This document shows positions 16,669 to 24,454 of a stretch of DNA of 52,238 bases, in pieces. The translations under genes were made by a program, and so were the position numbers. Every line of letters starts with the position of its first letter. The first letter of the stretch is position 1. The notes under the pieces are model-generated. The model made no database searches. It worked only from the letters and a program-made list of their open reading frames with translations, and was not told where the DNA came from. Origin of the DNA: Bacteroidota bacterium (GTDB lineage: Bacteria; Bacteroidota; Bacteroidia; Chitinophagales; Chitinophagaceae); assembly GCA_018267545.1 (NCBI GenBank), contig JAFDYG010000463.1, positions 1 through 52,238 on the forward strand, in the 5' to 3' direction.

Positions 16669-17469
16669 ATGACATTCTCTAAACCTGGAGTGGTACTGGT
16701 CGACGACCACATACTTCTTCGTAACGGACTTGCCGGACTGATTCGCAGTTTTGGTCAATACGATATTCTCTTCGAAGCGGGTGGAGGAAGAGAGCTGATC
16801 CAACAGCTCGCGCATTCCCGCCGTCCCGACATCATCTTACTAGACATCAACATGCCGGATATGGATGGCTACGAGACCGCCTGCTGGCTCAAGCGTCATT
16901 ACCCGGAAATCAAGGTCCTGGCGCTGTCCATGTACGATACGGATAGTGCGATCGTCCGCATGTTGAAGAACGGCGCCAAGGGTTATATCCTCAAAGACAT
17001 CGAGCCTGCGGAGCTGAAGCTGGCGCTCGAATCGGTCATTGAAAAGGGTTTTTATTATTCCGACCTGGTCACGGGCAAGCTCATCCATACCATCAGCCAC
17101 ATCGACGAACCCGAACATCGCGTTCATCATCTCCTCGCCTTAAACGAGCGTGAGCTGGAGTTTATGAAGCTGGTTTGTACCGAGTGGACGTATAAGGAAA
17201 TCGCGGACCGGATGTACCTAAGTCCGCGGACCATCGATGGCTATCGGGATGCCCTATTCGAAAAATTGAATGTAAAGACAAGGGTCGGTCTCGCGATGTA
17301 TGCCGTTCGCAACGGCATCGTCAACCTGGATACCATCGGCACCCTGGCCCGGGCGTCGGGCGCTGCATCGGAAAAGCCTTCCAAAGTCACAGCTCGCGAA
17401 GCGACCGCCGAGCTTCGGATGAAAGGCAAACGTGCGGTCGTGGAAACCGTAGCCCCCCACAAGTCTTAA
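16669..17469 (+). CDS. LuxR/NarL-type response regulator (orphan)
   Basis: A 266-residue response regulator. The receiver domain has the acidic pair at residues 12-13 (LVDDH), phospho-acceptor D59 (ILLDINMPDMDG) and the lysine of YILKD. A LuxR-type helix-turn-helix follows at about 155-215 (LNERELEFMKLVCTEWTYKE, RMYLSPRTIDGYRDALFEKL). After it comes an unusual tail of about 40 residues rich in A, K, R and E that is not part of the DNA-binding domain. No histidine kinase lies next to it, so its partner is elsewhere or signalling differs. It converges with the persulfide dioxygenase gene, 7 nt apart. Confidence 0.92.
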   Translation: MTFSKPGVVLVDDHILLRNGLAGLIRSFGQYDILFEAGGGRELIQQLAHSRRPDIILLDINMPDMDGYETACWLKRHYPEIKVLALSMYDTDSAIVRMLKNGAKGYILKDIEPAELKLALESVIEKGFYYSDLVTGKLIHTISHIDEPEHRVHHLLALNERELEFMKLVCTEWTYKEIADRMYLSPRTIDGYRDALFEKLNVKTRVGLAMYAVRNGIVNLDTIGTLARASGAASEKPSKVTAREATAELRMKGKRAVVETVAPHKS

Positions 17470-17476
17470 TTACGTC

Positions 17477-18883
17477 TTAGTTCAAGATACTTTTCTCTTT
17501 GATGATCTCGATCCCTTTCTGATCCTTGATCTTTCCCCAGCCGCCGGAAACGTTCCGGAGGTTGTGGATGCCCTGGCGTTTGAGCAGGGAGGCAGCGATG
17601 ATGCTGCGATAGCCGCCGCCGCAGTGTACGTAAATATTATGCTGCTCCTCGAGATTCGCCATGCTGCCCGGGTCGACCAGGTCCTGCAGGGGTATATTGA
17701 GGGCATCTTTTACGTGGCCGTCTGCAAATTCGGTTTCCCTTCTGACGTCCAGGACCACGAGGTTGTCGTCGAAGGGGATATCCATGGCCAGCTCATCCGG
17801 CTCGACGTCGATGATCATGTCGATGGGCTCGCCAGCTTGCTGCCAGGCCTCATAGCCGCCTTCGAGATAACCCTGTACCTTGTCGAAGCCGACGCGGGCG
17901 AGGCGAACGACGCTTTCCCGTTCTTCTCCGGGTGTGGTCACCAGGACGATGGGCTGATTGAAAGGGAGCAGGCTTCCGGCCCATTCGGCAAATCTGCCAT
18001 CCAGGCCAATGCTGATCGCTCCCGGGATAAAGCCCGCTACAAAGACGTCGGACCGGCGGGTATCGAGAAGAATGGCGTCTTTTTCCTGGATCCATTCTTT
18101 GAAAGAAGCGAGGTCCAGCGAACGGAGGCCCGTCTCCAGGACACCGTCCAGGCTTTCGTAGCCTTCTTTATTGATCCGGGCATTGATGGAGAAATAGCTG
18201 GGGGGAGCGTCCAGCCCGTCGGTGACGGCTTTGACAAACTCTTCCTTGGTCTGCGCCCGCAGGGCATAGTTGCTTTCTTTTTCTTCCCGGAGGGTGCTAT
18301 AGGTGCTGGGACCCAGGTTTTTCCCGCAGCTGCTGCCGGGGCCATGGGCAGGATAAACGACCAGGTCGTCGGGCAGGGGGAGTATCTTGGAGTGCAGGGA
18401 GTCGTAAAGCATCGAGGCCAGCTCCTCGCGGCTGAGGTTGCCGCTGCTCAGGTCGGGACGACCGACGTCGCCGACGAAGAGAGTGTCACCGGTGAAGAGG
18501 GCTTCCGGCTTGCCATCGGCCTGGCGGACCAGGTAACAGGAGGACTCGACGGTATGGCCGGGCGTATGCAGGACTTCGATCGTGCTATTACCCAGCTTAA
18601 AGACTTCACCGTCAACCGCTTTATGAATGGGAAAGTTGGTTTCCGTCTTCGGTCCGTAGACGATAGGAGCACCGGTGGCTTTTGCCAGGTCCAGGTGCCC
18701 GGAGACAAAATCGGCGTGAAAATGGGTCTCGAATATATATTTGATCGTCGCGTTCCGTTCCCCGGCGAGCCTGAGATATGCGTCGATGTCGCGAAGGGGG
18801 TCGACGATAGCCGCTTCCCCTTCACTCTCAATATAATAAGCTGCTTCGCTGAGACAACCCGTGTATAGTTGCTTAATGAACAT
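17477..18883 (-). CDS. Persulfide dioxygenase-rhodanese fusion (CstB-like)
   Basis: A 468-residue three-domain sulfur enzyme. The metallo-beta-lactamase domain has THFHADF (H54, H56, D58), H110 (HTPGH), D133 (TGDTLF) and H180 (YPAHG), as in persulfide dioxygenases that oxidise glutathione or other low-molecular-weight persulfide to sulfite. A first rhodanese domain (about 260-360) has LVTTPGEE where the active loop should be and lacks cysteine, so it is probably inactive. The second has the active loop HCGGGYRS with C421. This matches CstB-type architecture. The ATG at 18883 was preferred over one 10 codons upstream because a TACTTTTG promoter overlaps that stretch. The ArsR gene upstream may control it. 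Confidence 0.9.
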   Translation of the reverse strand: MFIKQLYTGCLSEAAYYIESEGEAAIVDPLRDIDAYLRLAGERNATIKYIFETHFHADFVSGHLDLAKATGAPIVYGPKTETNFPIHKAVDGEVFKLGNSTIEVLHTPGHTVESSCYLVRQADGKPEALFTGDTLFVGDVGRPDLSSGNLSREELASMLYDSLHSKILPLPDDLVVYPAHGPGSSCGKNLGPSTYSTLREEKESNYALRAQTKEEFVKAVTDGLDAPPSYFSINARINKEGYESLDGVLETGLRSLDLASFKEWIQEKDAILLDTRRSDVFVAGFIPGAISIGLDGRFAEWAGSLLPFNQPIVLVTTPGEERESVVRLARVGFDKVQGYLEGGYEAWQQAGEPIDMIIDVEPDELAMDIPFDDNLVVLDVRRETEFADGHVKDALNIPLQDLVDPGSMANLEEQHNIYVHCGGGYRSIIAASLLKRQGIHNLRNVSGGWGKIKDQKGIEIIKEKSILN

Positions 18884-18900
18884 TACTTTGTGGTTTGTCA

Positions 18901-18908
18901 CAAAAGTA
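18901..18908 (-). promoter_or_regulatory. -7 element of the persulfide dioxygenase gene
   Basis: The minus strand reads TACTTTTG, an exact TAnnTTTG match, 17 nt upstream of the ATG at 18883. It suggests transcription separate from the upstream ArsR gene and fixes the shorter protein start. Confidence 0.5.
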
Positions 18909-18958
18909 GTCATTATTTCGGAGCGGGTCTCGTCAGGATGCCGACATTCAAGGCTGGA

Positions 18959-19315
18959 TTAATCGATCAGTTCGTCCACACACTTCATGATCTCACTGAG
19001 GCGGTCATGATTGATAATGTAATAGATAAACTTCCCATCGCGCTGTGTTTTTACGATACCGGCGCGGCGAAGGATGGCCAGGTGCTGGGAAGCGACAGAC
19101 TGTTCGAGGCGGAGATGTACGTAGATTTCTGTGACGGTGAGTTTCTTGTTTTCGTCCAGTAGACGAATGATTTGCTGACGGAGTTTGTGATTCAGGGCTC
19201 TCAGGATTAAAGCGCCTTTCTTCAGATTCAAAAAGTCAACTTTTACAGGAGCACCTTCGGAGCCCTCTGCATTTACTACCATCCAATAGCTATTATTGTT
19301 CATCGTTAAGCTCAT
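18959..19315 (-). CDS. ArsR-family winged-helix transcriptional regulator
   Basis: A 118-residue regulator (114 if the second ATG at 19303 is used). The core is a typical ArsR winged helix: LNHKLRQQIIRLLDENKKLT, then VTEIYVHLRLEQSVASQHLA as helix-turn-helix, then the wing TQRDGKFIYYII. There is only one cysteine (MKCVDE near the C-terminus) and no CVC metal motif, so it does not look like a classical metal sensor. Nor does it have the cysteine pair of the BigR/SqrR persulfide sensors. It lies 75 nt upstream of the persulfide dioxygenase gene on the same strand, which suggests a sulfur-related role by context only. Confidence 0.85.
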   Translation of the reverse strand: MSLTMNNNSYWMVVNAEGSEGAPVKVDFLNLKKGALILRALNHKLRQQIIRLLDENKKLTVTEIYVHLRLEQSVASQHLAILRRAGIVKTQRDGKFIYYIINHDRLSEIMKCVDELID

Positions 19316-19364
19316 GAGCGATTACCGTTTTAAGGATTTCAAGAAGATACGTGACAGGTCTGGG

Positions 19365-19372
19365 CAAATTTA
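19365..19372 (-). promoter_or_regulatory. -7 element of the arsR-like gene
   Basis: The minus strand reads TAAATTTG, an exact match, about 50 nt upstream of the ATG at 19315. Just upstream, 19411-19422 holds ATAT-GATG-ATAT, a short dyad that could serve as an ArsR operator; this part is weak. Confidence 0.4.
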
Positions 19373-19424
19373 TGAACCTCAAATCATAAAAAAATGTTCA
19401 AATTTTGCTAATATGATGATATAG

Positions 19425-20096
19425 TCATTTTCTTGTATGAGTGTAGAATTCTTTGGTATAAGCGGGCTCACTGTACGCCAGACCGGTGAATTCGTTTTGC
19501 GAATATCGTAAAAAAGACAGAATACCCAGATACCCGGCATGATCCTTGACATCGATGAAAGCCGCGTTGGGTGAGGATATTATAGGTTTACACTTATTGC
19601 TGCCTTCGCCCAAAAACGACACCGGACGGGTTGAAAGATACTCCTCGAAGGAATGTTCATCGATTACCATCGCCGTTGAAGGAAGAAGAAGGGACAGGTC
19701 TTTTTCATAAATAGCGGTAAAAACTTCCATTCGTCTGGCGTCGATCATCGGACACAACAGGTCGGCCTGGGGGTACTGCTCGTGGGCGGCAAATGCCATT
19801 ATCCTTAACTTATCCTCGGTGATCAGCGGGATACCAAGGGCATAGCAAAAGCCTTTAGCAGCGGCCATTCCAACGCGCAGACCCGTATAAGATCCGGGGC
19901 CTGCAACCACCGCTACTGCGTTCAGATCGGCGAGGTGATATCCCGTCTCCCCGAGCATTTTCTCTATCGCCGGATGGAGCCAGGAAGCATGATCCTTCTG
20001 CGCTGTATTCTCGGCGAGGCTCAGCGTTTTACCATCTTTCGCCAAACAGATCCCAGCCTTCTCCGTTGCGGTGTCTATATTTAAAATCAGTGCCAT
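19425..20096 (-). CDS. tsaB: tRNA t6A37 threonylcarbamoyltransferase complex subunit TsaB
   Basis: A 223-residue ASKHA-fold protein. It begins LILNIDTATEKAGICLAKDG and has AVAVVAGPGSYTGLRVGMAA near residues 60-79, the hallmark of TsaB (formerly YeaZ). TsaB pairs with TsaD and TsaE to add threonylcarbamoyl to A37 of ANN-decoding tRNAs, an essential modification. The length fits the bacterial family. It is the downstream gene of a pair: the degenerate dehydrogenase-like gene ends 7 nt before its start, so the two are co-transcribed. No other tRNA-modification gene is adjacent. Confidence 0.92.
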   Translation of the reverse strand: MALILNIDTATEKAGICLAKDGKTLSLAENTAQKDHASWLHPAIEKMLGETGYHLADLNAVAVVAGPGSYTGLRVGMAAAKGFCYALGIPLITEDKLRIMAFAAHEQYPQADLLCPMIDARRMEVFTAIYEKDLSLLLPSTAMVIDEHSFEEYLSTRPVSFLGEGSNKCKPIISSPNAAFIDVKDHAGYLGILSFLRYSQNEFTGLAYSEPAYTKEFYTHTRK

Positions 20097-20103
20097 TTTT
20101 TAA

Positions 20104-20727
20104 TCACATTTTAACTTCGGCAGCCTTCACCAAGCTGTCTGCAGGAGTGTATCGCTCATTTGTTTTACTCAACGCTTGAAGCAAGCCGGTAACCCTTTCC
20201 AATCCGATTTGCTTTCCCCATTCAAAAGGACCGGTCGGATAATTGGTGCCGAGCTTCATCGCCACATCGATCTCTTCCTGGCTGCTGACGTCGGCTTGCC
20301 AGGTATAATAGGCTTCATTGATAACAGTAGCAAGGATTCGGCTGCCGATCATCCCGGGGGTATCGGGAACGAGACGATAGGTACGGCCTAGTTTTTCGTA
20401 GAGTGCGGGGAGTTTTTTCGCGAGCTGTTCGTCTTCTACCGCCAGCTCATGAACGGGTCTGTTTAGAAAGCCTGGCCAGCCATTGATGCGGATAAAGGGT
20501 TGGCCGATTTCTTTAAGTGTCAGAATCACAGCATTTACGATTACAGGTGTGGGCAGTAGGCGAGCAAGTGCTGCTGTGTTGGGAAGCTCAAAATCCAGAT
20601 CGATATACAAGTCTGCCCCGGGCGCCTCTTCTACTTTTTTCACGATGATCCAATCATTCCCTGGCGCAGGAAAGAAGGTCATCACCTCTTCGATGCTGTG
20701 TCCTTCCGTTATAACAACAATTGTCAT
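20104..20727 (-). CDS. 3-hydroxyacyl-CoA dehydrogenase C-terminal-like protein lacking the NAD site
   Basis: A 207-residue protein. The C-terminal half (GMIGSRILATVINEAYYTW, then GTNYPTGPFEWGKQIG, residues about 124-175) matches the 3-hydroxyacyl-CoA dehydrogenase C-terminal domain. The N-terminal ~120 residues look like a worn-down Rossmann fold: MTIVVITEG takes the place where GxGxxG should be, and the motif is absent. It is probably not an active NAD-dependent dehydrogenase, unlike the full-length relative at 43060. It sits 7 nt upstream of tsaB and diverges from ridA; each has its own -7 element. Function is unknown. Confidence 0.7.
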   Translation of the reverse strand: MTIVVITEGHSIEEVMTFFPAPGNDWIIVKKVEEAPGADLYIDLDFELPNTAALARLLPTPVIVNAVILTLKEIGQPFIRINGWPGFLNRPVHELAVEDEQLAKKLPALYEKLGRTYRLVPDTPGMIGSRILATVINEAYYTWQADVSSQEEIDVAMKLGTNYPTGPFEWGKQIGLERVTGLLQALSKTNERYTPADSLVKAAEVKM

Positions 20728-20750
20728 AGCTTTTGTTGTGGATTTTCCGG

Positions 20751-20758
20751 CAAATTTA
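20751..20758 (-). promoter_or_regulatory. -7 element of the dehydrogenase-like/tsaB operon
   Basis: The minus strand reads TAAATTTG, an exact match, 23 nt upstream of the ATG at 20727. It lies back to back with the ridA element at 20774-20781. Confidence 0.5.
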
Positions 20759-20773
20759 CCTACAAGGTATTAT

Positions 20774-20781
20774 TATATTTG
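20774..20781 (+). promoter_or_regulatory. -7 element directly upstream of ridA
   Basis: TATATTTG is an exact match ending 4 nt before the ATG at 20786, the closest spacing in the window. It supports this ATG and predicts a leaderless transcript. Confidence 0.5.
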
Positions 20782-20785
20782 CCGC

Positions 20786-21172
20786 ATGGAAAAAAAGATC
20801 ATCAATACCCCCAATGCACCTGCTCCTATCGGCCCCTATAGCCAGGCCGTACAATCCGGCAACTTTATCTTCCTCTCGGGGCAGGTTGCCATCAATCCGG
20901 CTACGGGACAAGTAGAAGCAAAAGACATCGTCAGCGAGACACACCAGGTCATGCACAACCTCAAAGCCGTGCTCACCGCCGCGAATGCAACCTTCGACCA
21001 CGTGCTGAAGACGACGATCCTGCTCAGCGACATGTCTCTCTTCGGCGAGGTGAATGAAGTGTATGGTAAATATTTCAGCGGCGACTTCCCAGCGCGTGAA
21101 ACTTATGCGGTAAAGACGCTTCCCAAGAACGTGAACATCGAGATCAGCATGGTGGCTTGCGTAAACCTGTAG
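20786..21172 (+). CDS. ridA: RidA family 2-iminobutanoate/2-iminopropanoate deaminase
   Basis: A 128-residue protein of the RidA (YjgF/YER057c/UK114) family, which hydrolyses reactive enamine/imine intermediates released by PLP enzymes such as threonine dehydratase. Family features are APIGPYSQAV (residues 13-22), FLSGQVAINP (29-38) and the catalytic arginine R104 in FPARETY. Length is typical. The start at 20786 is set by family length and by the promoter element 4 nt upstream. It converges with kbl, whose product aminoketobutyrate is linked to threonine metabolism; this may be coincidence. Confidence 0.93.
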   Translation: MEKKIINTPNAPAPIGPYSQAVQSGNFIFLSGQVAINPATGQVEAKDIVSETHQVMHNLKAVLTAANATFDHVLKTTILLSDMSLFGEVNEVYGKYFSGDFPARETYAVKTLPKNVNIEISMVACVNL

Positions 21173-21182
21173 AGGACTACTT

Positions 21183-22370
21183 TTATTTTAAAACACCAAG
21201 CTCCTTACCGATCTTGGTAAAGGCGGCTATAGCCTTGTCCAGGTGCTGCTGATCATGACCCGCGCTCAGCTGAACCCGGATACGCGCCTTTCCTTTCGGC
21301 ACGACCGGGAAGAAGAAGCCGATGGCATAAATGTCTTCTTCGAGCAGCTTTGCGGCAAAATTCTGTGCGACCACCGCGTCGTAAAGCATGATTGGAACGA
21401 TGGGGTGAACGCCGGGTTTGATGTCGAAGCCCGCTTCGGTCATCTTGGTGCGGAAATACTTGGTATTATATTCCAGCTTATCGCGAAGCTCGGTAGTTTC
21501 GCTCAGCATATCCAGTACGGCGATCGATGCGCCCGTGATGGAAGGTGCGAGGCTATTGGAGAAGAGATACGGCCGGCTACGCTGGCGAAGCATCTCGATA
21601 ATTTCCTTCTTACCGCTGGTAAAGCCGCCGCTGGCTCCGCCGAGCGCCTTGCCGAGCGTGCCCGTAATAATATCTATCCGGCCCATGACGCCGCAGTGTT
21701 CGTGTGTTCCGCGGCCCGTCTTGCCGAGGAAGCCCGACGAATGGCTTTCATCTATCATCACGATCGCGTCGTAGCCGTCGGCGAGGTCGCAGATCTTGTC
21801 GAGCTGCGCGATAGTTCCATCCATGCTGAAGGAGCCGTCGGTAACGATGATGCGGCTACGAAGATTCTGGGCGGCTTTAAGCTGCTCTTCCAGGTCGGCC
21901 ATATCGTTGTGCTTGTACCGGTAGCGCTGCGCCTTGCAAAGACGAACGCCGTCGATGATCGAAGCGTGGTTCAGCTCGTCCGAGATGATGGCGTCCTGGT
22001 CGTTGAAGAGGGGTTCGAAAACGCCTCCATTGGCGTCGAAGGCGGCGGCATAGAGGATGGTGTCTTCGGTGCCCAGGAAAGCAGCGATCTTATTCTCCAG
22101 CTCTTTGTGAATGTCTTGGGTACCGCAGATAAAGCGGACACTGCTCATGCCGTAACCCCTGGAATCGACGGCCTGGTGCGCCGCCGCGATCACTTTTGGA
22201 TGGGAAGAAAGACCGAGATAGTTATTCGCACAGAAATTTAACACTTTACGGCCATTGACCAGGATTTCGGCGCCCTGTGCGCTGGCGATGATGCGTTCAT
22301 TTTTGAAGAGGCCGGCGGCTTTAATCTCATCCAGCTCGGCAGCAATGCGTTTCACAAAGGAGGAGTTCAT
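21183..22370 (-). CDS. kbl: Glycine C-acetyltransferase (2-amino-3-ketobutyrate CoA ligase)
   Basis: A 395-residue PLP-dependent alpha-oxoamine synthase that converts 2-amino-3-ketobutyrate and CoA to glycine and acetyl-CoA in threonine breakdown. It shows NFCANNYLGLSSHP (about 45-58), DELNHASIIDG (131-141), IDESHSSGFLG and the PLP lysine K241 in TGTLGKALGGASGG. Length agrees with Kbl rather than the longer 5-aminolevulinate or serine palmitoyl transferases. An upstream in-frame extension of 23 codons was rejected because the family starts at MNSSFVKRIAAEL. Threonine dehydrogenase is not in the window. The promoter element at 22437-22444 implies a leader of about 60 nt. Confidence 0.92.
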   Translation of the reverse strand: MNSSFVKRIAAELDEIKAAGLFKNERIIASAQGAEILVNGRKVLNFCANNYLGLSSHPKVIAAAHQAVDSRGYGMSSVRFICGTQDIHKELENKIAAFLGTEDTILYAAAFDANGGVFEPLFNDQDAIISDELNHASIIDGVRLCKAQRYRYKHNDMADLEEQLKAAQNLRSRIIVTDGSFSMDGTIAQLDKICDLADGYDAIVMIDESHSSGFLGKTGRGTHEHCGVMGRIDIITGTLGKALGGASGGFTSGKKEIIEMLRQRSRPYLFSNSLAPSITGASIAVLDMLSETTELRDKLEYNTKYFRTKMTEAGFDIKPGVHPIVPIMLYDAVVAQNFAAKLLEEDIYAIGFFFPVVPKGKARIRVQLSAGHDQQHLDKAIAAFTKIGKELGVLK

Positions 22371-22436
22371 AGAATTACTTTTTTTGGGTTGTTTCCGGGC
22401 AAAAGGATAGTCAAGGTATTCCCGCCCGGCCGGGCG

Positions 22437-22444
22437 CAAAGGTA
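22437..22444 (-). promoter_or_regulatory. -7 element of kbl
   Basis: The minus strand reads TACCTTTG, an exact match, 66 nt upstream of the ATG at 22370. The leader contains a G+C-rich palindromic stretch (CCCGGCCGGGC at 22425-22435). Confidence 0.45.
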
Positions 22445-22546
22445 AGTAGTTGAACTATCAACTGTTAGCATGCCTGGGTAAATTTTTGCCCATCTGTAAC
22501 AAAAAATTTATACCTTCGTTATAGAAAGAGAAAGCTCCTAAGCTGA

Positions 22547-22756
22547 ATGAAACAGAGAGTATACATACGATTATCCCTTCTGGTCCTCGCGGTCACGCTG
22601 AGCTTCAGCCTCTTTTCCTACGTTCGCGCCCGTTCTTCGCGTCAGGAAGACCCCACCACCAACGAATGCGGTAACAAATGCGAAGGTAAAAAGACCCAGA
22701 CCGAATACATCCTCTGGGAATCGATTACCCGCAATTTGCTGATTATCAAGCGTTAA
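22547..22756 (+). CDS. Small exported or membrane protein of unknown function
   Basis: A 69-residue protein with one N-terminal hydrophobic segment (LSLLVLAVTLSFSLFSYV, about residues 9-26) followed by RARSSRQEDPTTNECGNKCE. The two cysteines (CxxxC) would lie outside the cytoplasm and could form a disulfide or bind a metal or haem; a haem motif would need CxxCH, which is absent. No stop or frame problem is seen, and a near-consensus promoter (TACCTTCG near 22512) lies upstream. I do not recognise a named family. The gene stands alone between kbl and the ECF sigma gene; it could be a genuine lineage-specific small protein. Confidence 0.55.
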   Translation: MKQRVYIRLSLLVLAVTLSFSLFSYVRARSSRQEDPTTNECGNKCEGKKTQTEYILWESITRNLLIIKR

Positions 22757-22851
22757 CTTTTTCTCCCTTTTACTGTAACTTTCCTTTTGCCCTGTACGTA
22801 CTACTGGGGGTCACCGGCTCTTTCGGCCAGGCTGGTCGTAGTTATTAACCT

Positions 22852-22859
22852 ATTTTTGT
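22852..22859 (+). promoter_or_regulatory. -7 element of the ECF sigma cassette
   Basis: TATTTTTG is an exact TAnnTTTG match, 25 nt upstream of the ATG at 22885. It resembles the housekeeping-type element of other genes here. Confidence 0.45.
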
Positions 22860-22884
22860 CAATGAGCCCGGATAGCATCTGCTT

Positions 22885-23370
22885 ATGACTGAGAGAGAAT
22901 ACAATGAATGTGTTAGTTTATACGCGGACAACGTGTATCGCTTTATCCTGAAGAATCTTCGGCAAGAAGAGGATGCCAGGGATGTGGTGCAGTCGGCATT
23001 CGAGAAGCTATGGAAGAACCGGGAGAACGTAGACGTGGAGAAGAGCAAGTCCTATCTTTTCACCATCGCCTACCACCAGATGATCGACCACCTGCGCAAG
23101 ACTAAGCGCGTGCAGCTTCGCGACGAGTTTCGCGAAGAGACCCGGGTCTACGACAAGCCCGTGCACCAGCTGAAAAAGACGCTGGAAGAAGCGCTGTCGA
23201 GACTCAACGAAACCCAGCGTTCACTGGTCCTGTTAAAAGACTATGAAGGCTATTCCTATGGAGAGATTGGACAGATCACCGGGCTCAATGAGAGTCAGGT
23301 AAAGGTCTATTTACACCGGGCGCGACTCCAGTTAAAAAATTACCTGGTCAGCCTGGAAAACTTAATTTAG
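22885..23370 (+). CDS. ECF-type RNA polymerase sigma factor
   Basis: A 161-residue sigma-70 family factor with region 2 (DVVQSAFEKLWKNRENVD, then SYLFTIAYHQMIDHLRKTKR, residues about 34-75) and region 4 (LNETQRSLVLLKDYEGYSYG, then LNESQVKVYLHRARLQLKNY, about 112-155). Regions 1 and 3 are missing, as expected for the extracytoplasmic-function group. The next gene begins 5 nt after its stop and looks like a membrane-bound anti-sigma-like protein, so the pair is probably a signalling unit. No FecR-type gene or SusC/SusD pair follows; instead there is a small beta-barrel gene. Confidence 0.92.
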   Translation: MTEREYNECVSLYADNVYRFILKNLRQEEDARDVVQSAFEKLWKNRENVDVEKSKSYLFTIAYHQMIDHLRKTKRVQLRDEFREETRVYDKPVHQLKKTLEEALSRLNETQRSLVLLKDYEGYSYGEIGQITGLNESQVKVYLHRARLQLKNYLVSLENLI

Positions 23371-23375
23371 GAATC

Positions 23376-24431
23376 ATGATCACAAGAGATAATTACCAGG
23401 AATATTTTCTGCTCTACGTCGACAACGAATTGTCGATGGAAGACAGGCTGGTAGTGGAGCAATGGGTGGCGGAGAATCCCGATCTGCAGGACGAATGGGA
23501 AACCCTGCTTTCCTGCCGGATAGACCCGGATGCAACGGTCGTCTTCGAGGACCGCGATTCCCTGCTGCGGAGCGTGGATAGTTCCGTCATCGCAGGACAC
23601 AATTATACCGAGTACTTCCTCTCCTATATCGATGGCGAGCTGATTCCTAAGGACCGAAGCCTCGTGGAAGATTTTGTCCGCCAACATCCTTCCAAAAAGA
23701 TCGAGCTGGAGCAGCTGCGCAAAACCGTTAGCCACCCGGATCGGATGATCGTCTTTCCGGACAAGGACCTCCTTTATAAAAAAGAAAAAGACAGGAGGGT
23801 TATCTTCTTCTACCGCACCCTTGCCGGTGCGGCGGCCGTTCTTCTGGCCGTAGCCGCGCTGTTTTTGTTGCGCGGTCATCATACCGATACACGCGAAGTA
23901 GCAAAGAACCTTCCTATCCCCCCTGTCAACAATCCTGTTAAAAAAGAAGAGACAGCTGTAACTCCTGCCACGACTGCTGCGTTATACCCTACAGAAGCAC
24001 CTAAGAAAGAAAAGAAGACGAGTGTAAAAGAAGAAGCGGTTGTGGCAAAGACGGTTCCTGTCCTTCCTGAAAAACAGGAAAGCGGACCCGTCGAGATAGC
24101 AACGATCACCGTGCCCGAGAACAAGAATGTAATTACAGCGGAGGTGAAAAAGCCGGAAGAACCGGCCGTCAAGACCAGTGATGCCGTTGCAGCCGTTCAA
24201 ACCGTGAATATTTCCAAGGAACACTCTTCTTTCGCCACTCAGGCGCTGATGGCCGAAGACGAAGAAAATGAAGAACTCATCACTACTGCCTCCGAACCGA
24301 CACAGCCAAGCAAGAGCAAGCTGAGGGGCCTCTTCCGGAAAGTGGCCCGCACGCTCGGAAAAACGGCGGACAGCGATAGCGAAGGAAAGAAAGAAGTGTT
24401 GATCAACGCTTTCCAGGTAGCAGTCAACTAA
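23376..24431 (+). CDS. Membrane protein with duplicated anti-sigma-like head domain
   Basis: A 351-residue protein with one membrane segment (about 145-165, LAGAAAVLLAVAALFLL). The cytoplasmic part holds two copies of a ~62-residue module: residues 5-66 (DNYQEYFLLYVDNELSMEDR ... VVFEDRDSLLR) and 75-135 (HNYTEYFLSYIDGELIPKDR ... IVFPDKDLLYK). Each has the shape of an anti-sigma N-terminal helix bundle but no zinc-binding HxxxCxxC. The outer part is a low-complexity stretch rich in P, K, E, T and V (about 175-290), ending in a basic helix (SKLRGLFRKVARTLGKT). Position after the ECF sigma gene suggests it controls that factor; this is inference. Confidence 0.7.
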   Translation: MITRDNYQEYFLLYVDNELSMEDRLVVEQWVAENPDLQDEWETLLSCRIDPDATVVFEDRDSLLRSVDSSVIAGHNYTEYFLSYIDGELIPKDRSLVEDFVRQHPSKKIELEQLRKTVSHPDRMIVFPDKDLLYKKEKDRRVIFFYRTLAGAAAVLLAVAALFLLRGHHTDTREVAKNLPIPPVNNPVKKEETAVTPATTAALYPTEAPKKEKKTSVKEEAVVAKTVPVLPEKQESGPVEIATITVPENKNVITAEVKKPEEPAVKTSDAVAAVQTVNISKEHSSFATQALMAEDEENEELITTASEPTQPSKSKLRGLFRKVARTLGKTADSDSEGKKEVLINAFQVAVN

Positions 24432-24454
24432 TCAATTTTTAAAACAGCAGCAAT

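Noticed and set aside
17564-18868. A rightward frame of 434 codons opposite the persulfide dioxygenase gene
   Set aside because: It mirrors a well-supported gene; long antisense frames are common at this G+C content, and its protein has no recognisable motif.
20786-21172. ridA and kbl as a functional pair in threonine metabolism
   Set aside because: They are convergent with separate promoters; proximity alone does not support co-regulation.
21243-22241. A rightward frame of 332 codons opposite kbl
   Set aside because: Antisense to a complete PLP enzyme and without family features.
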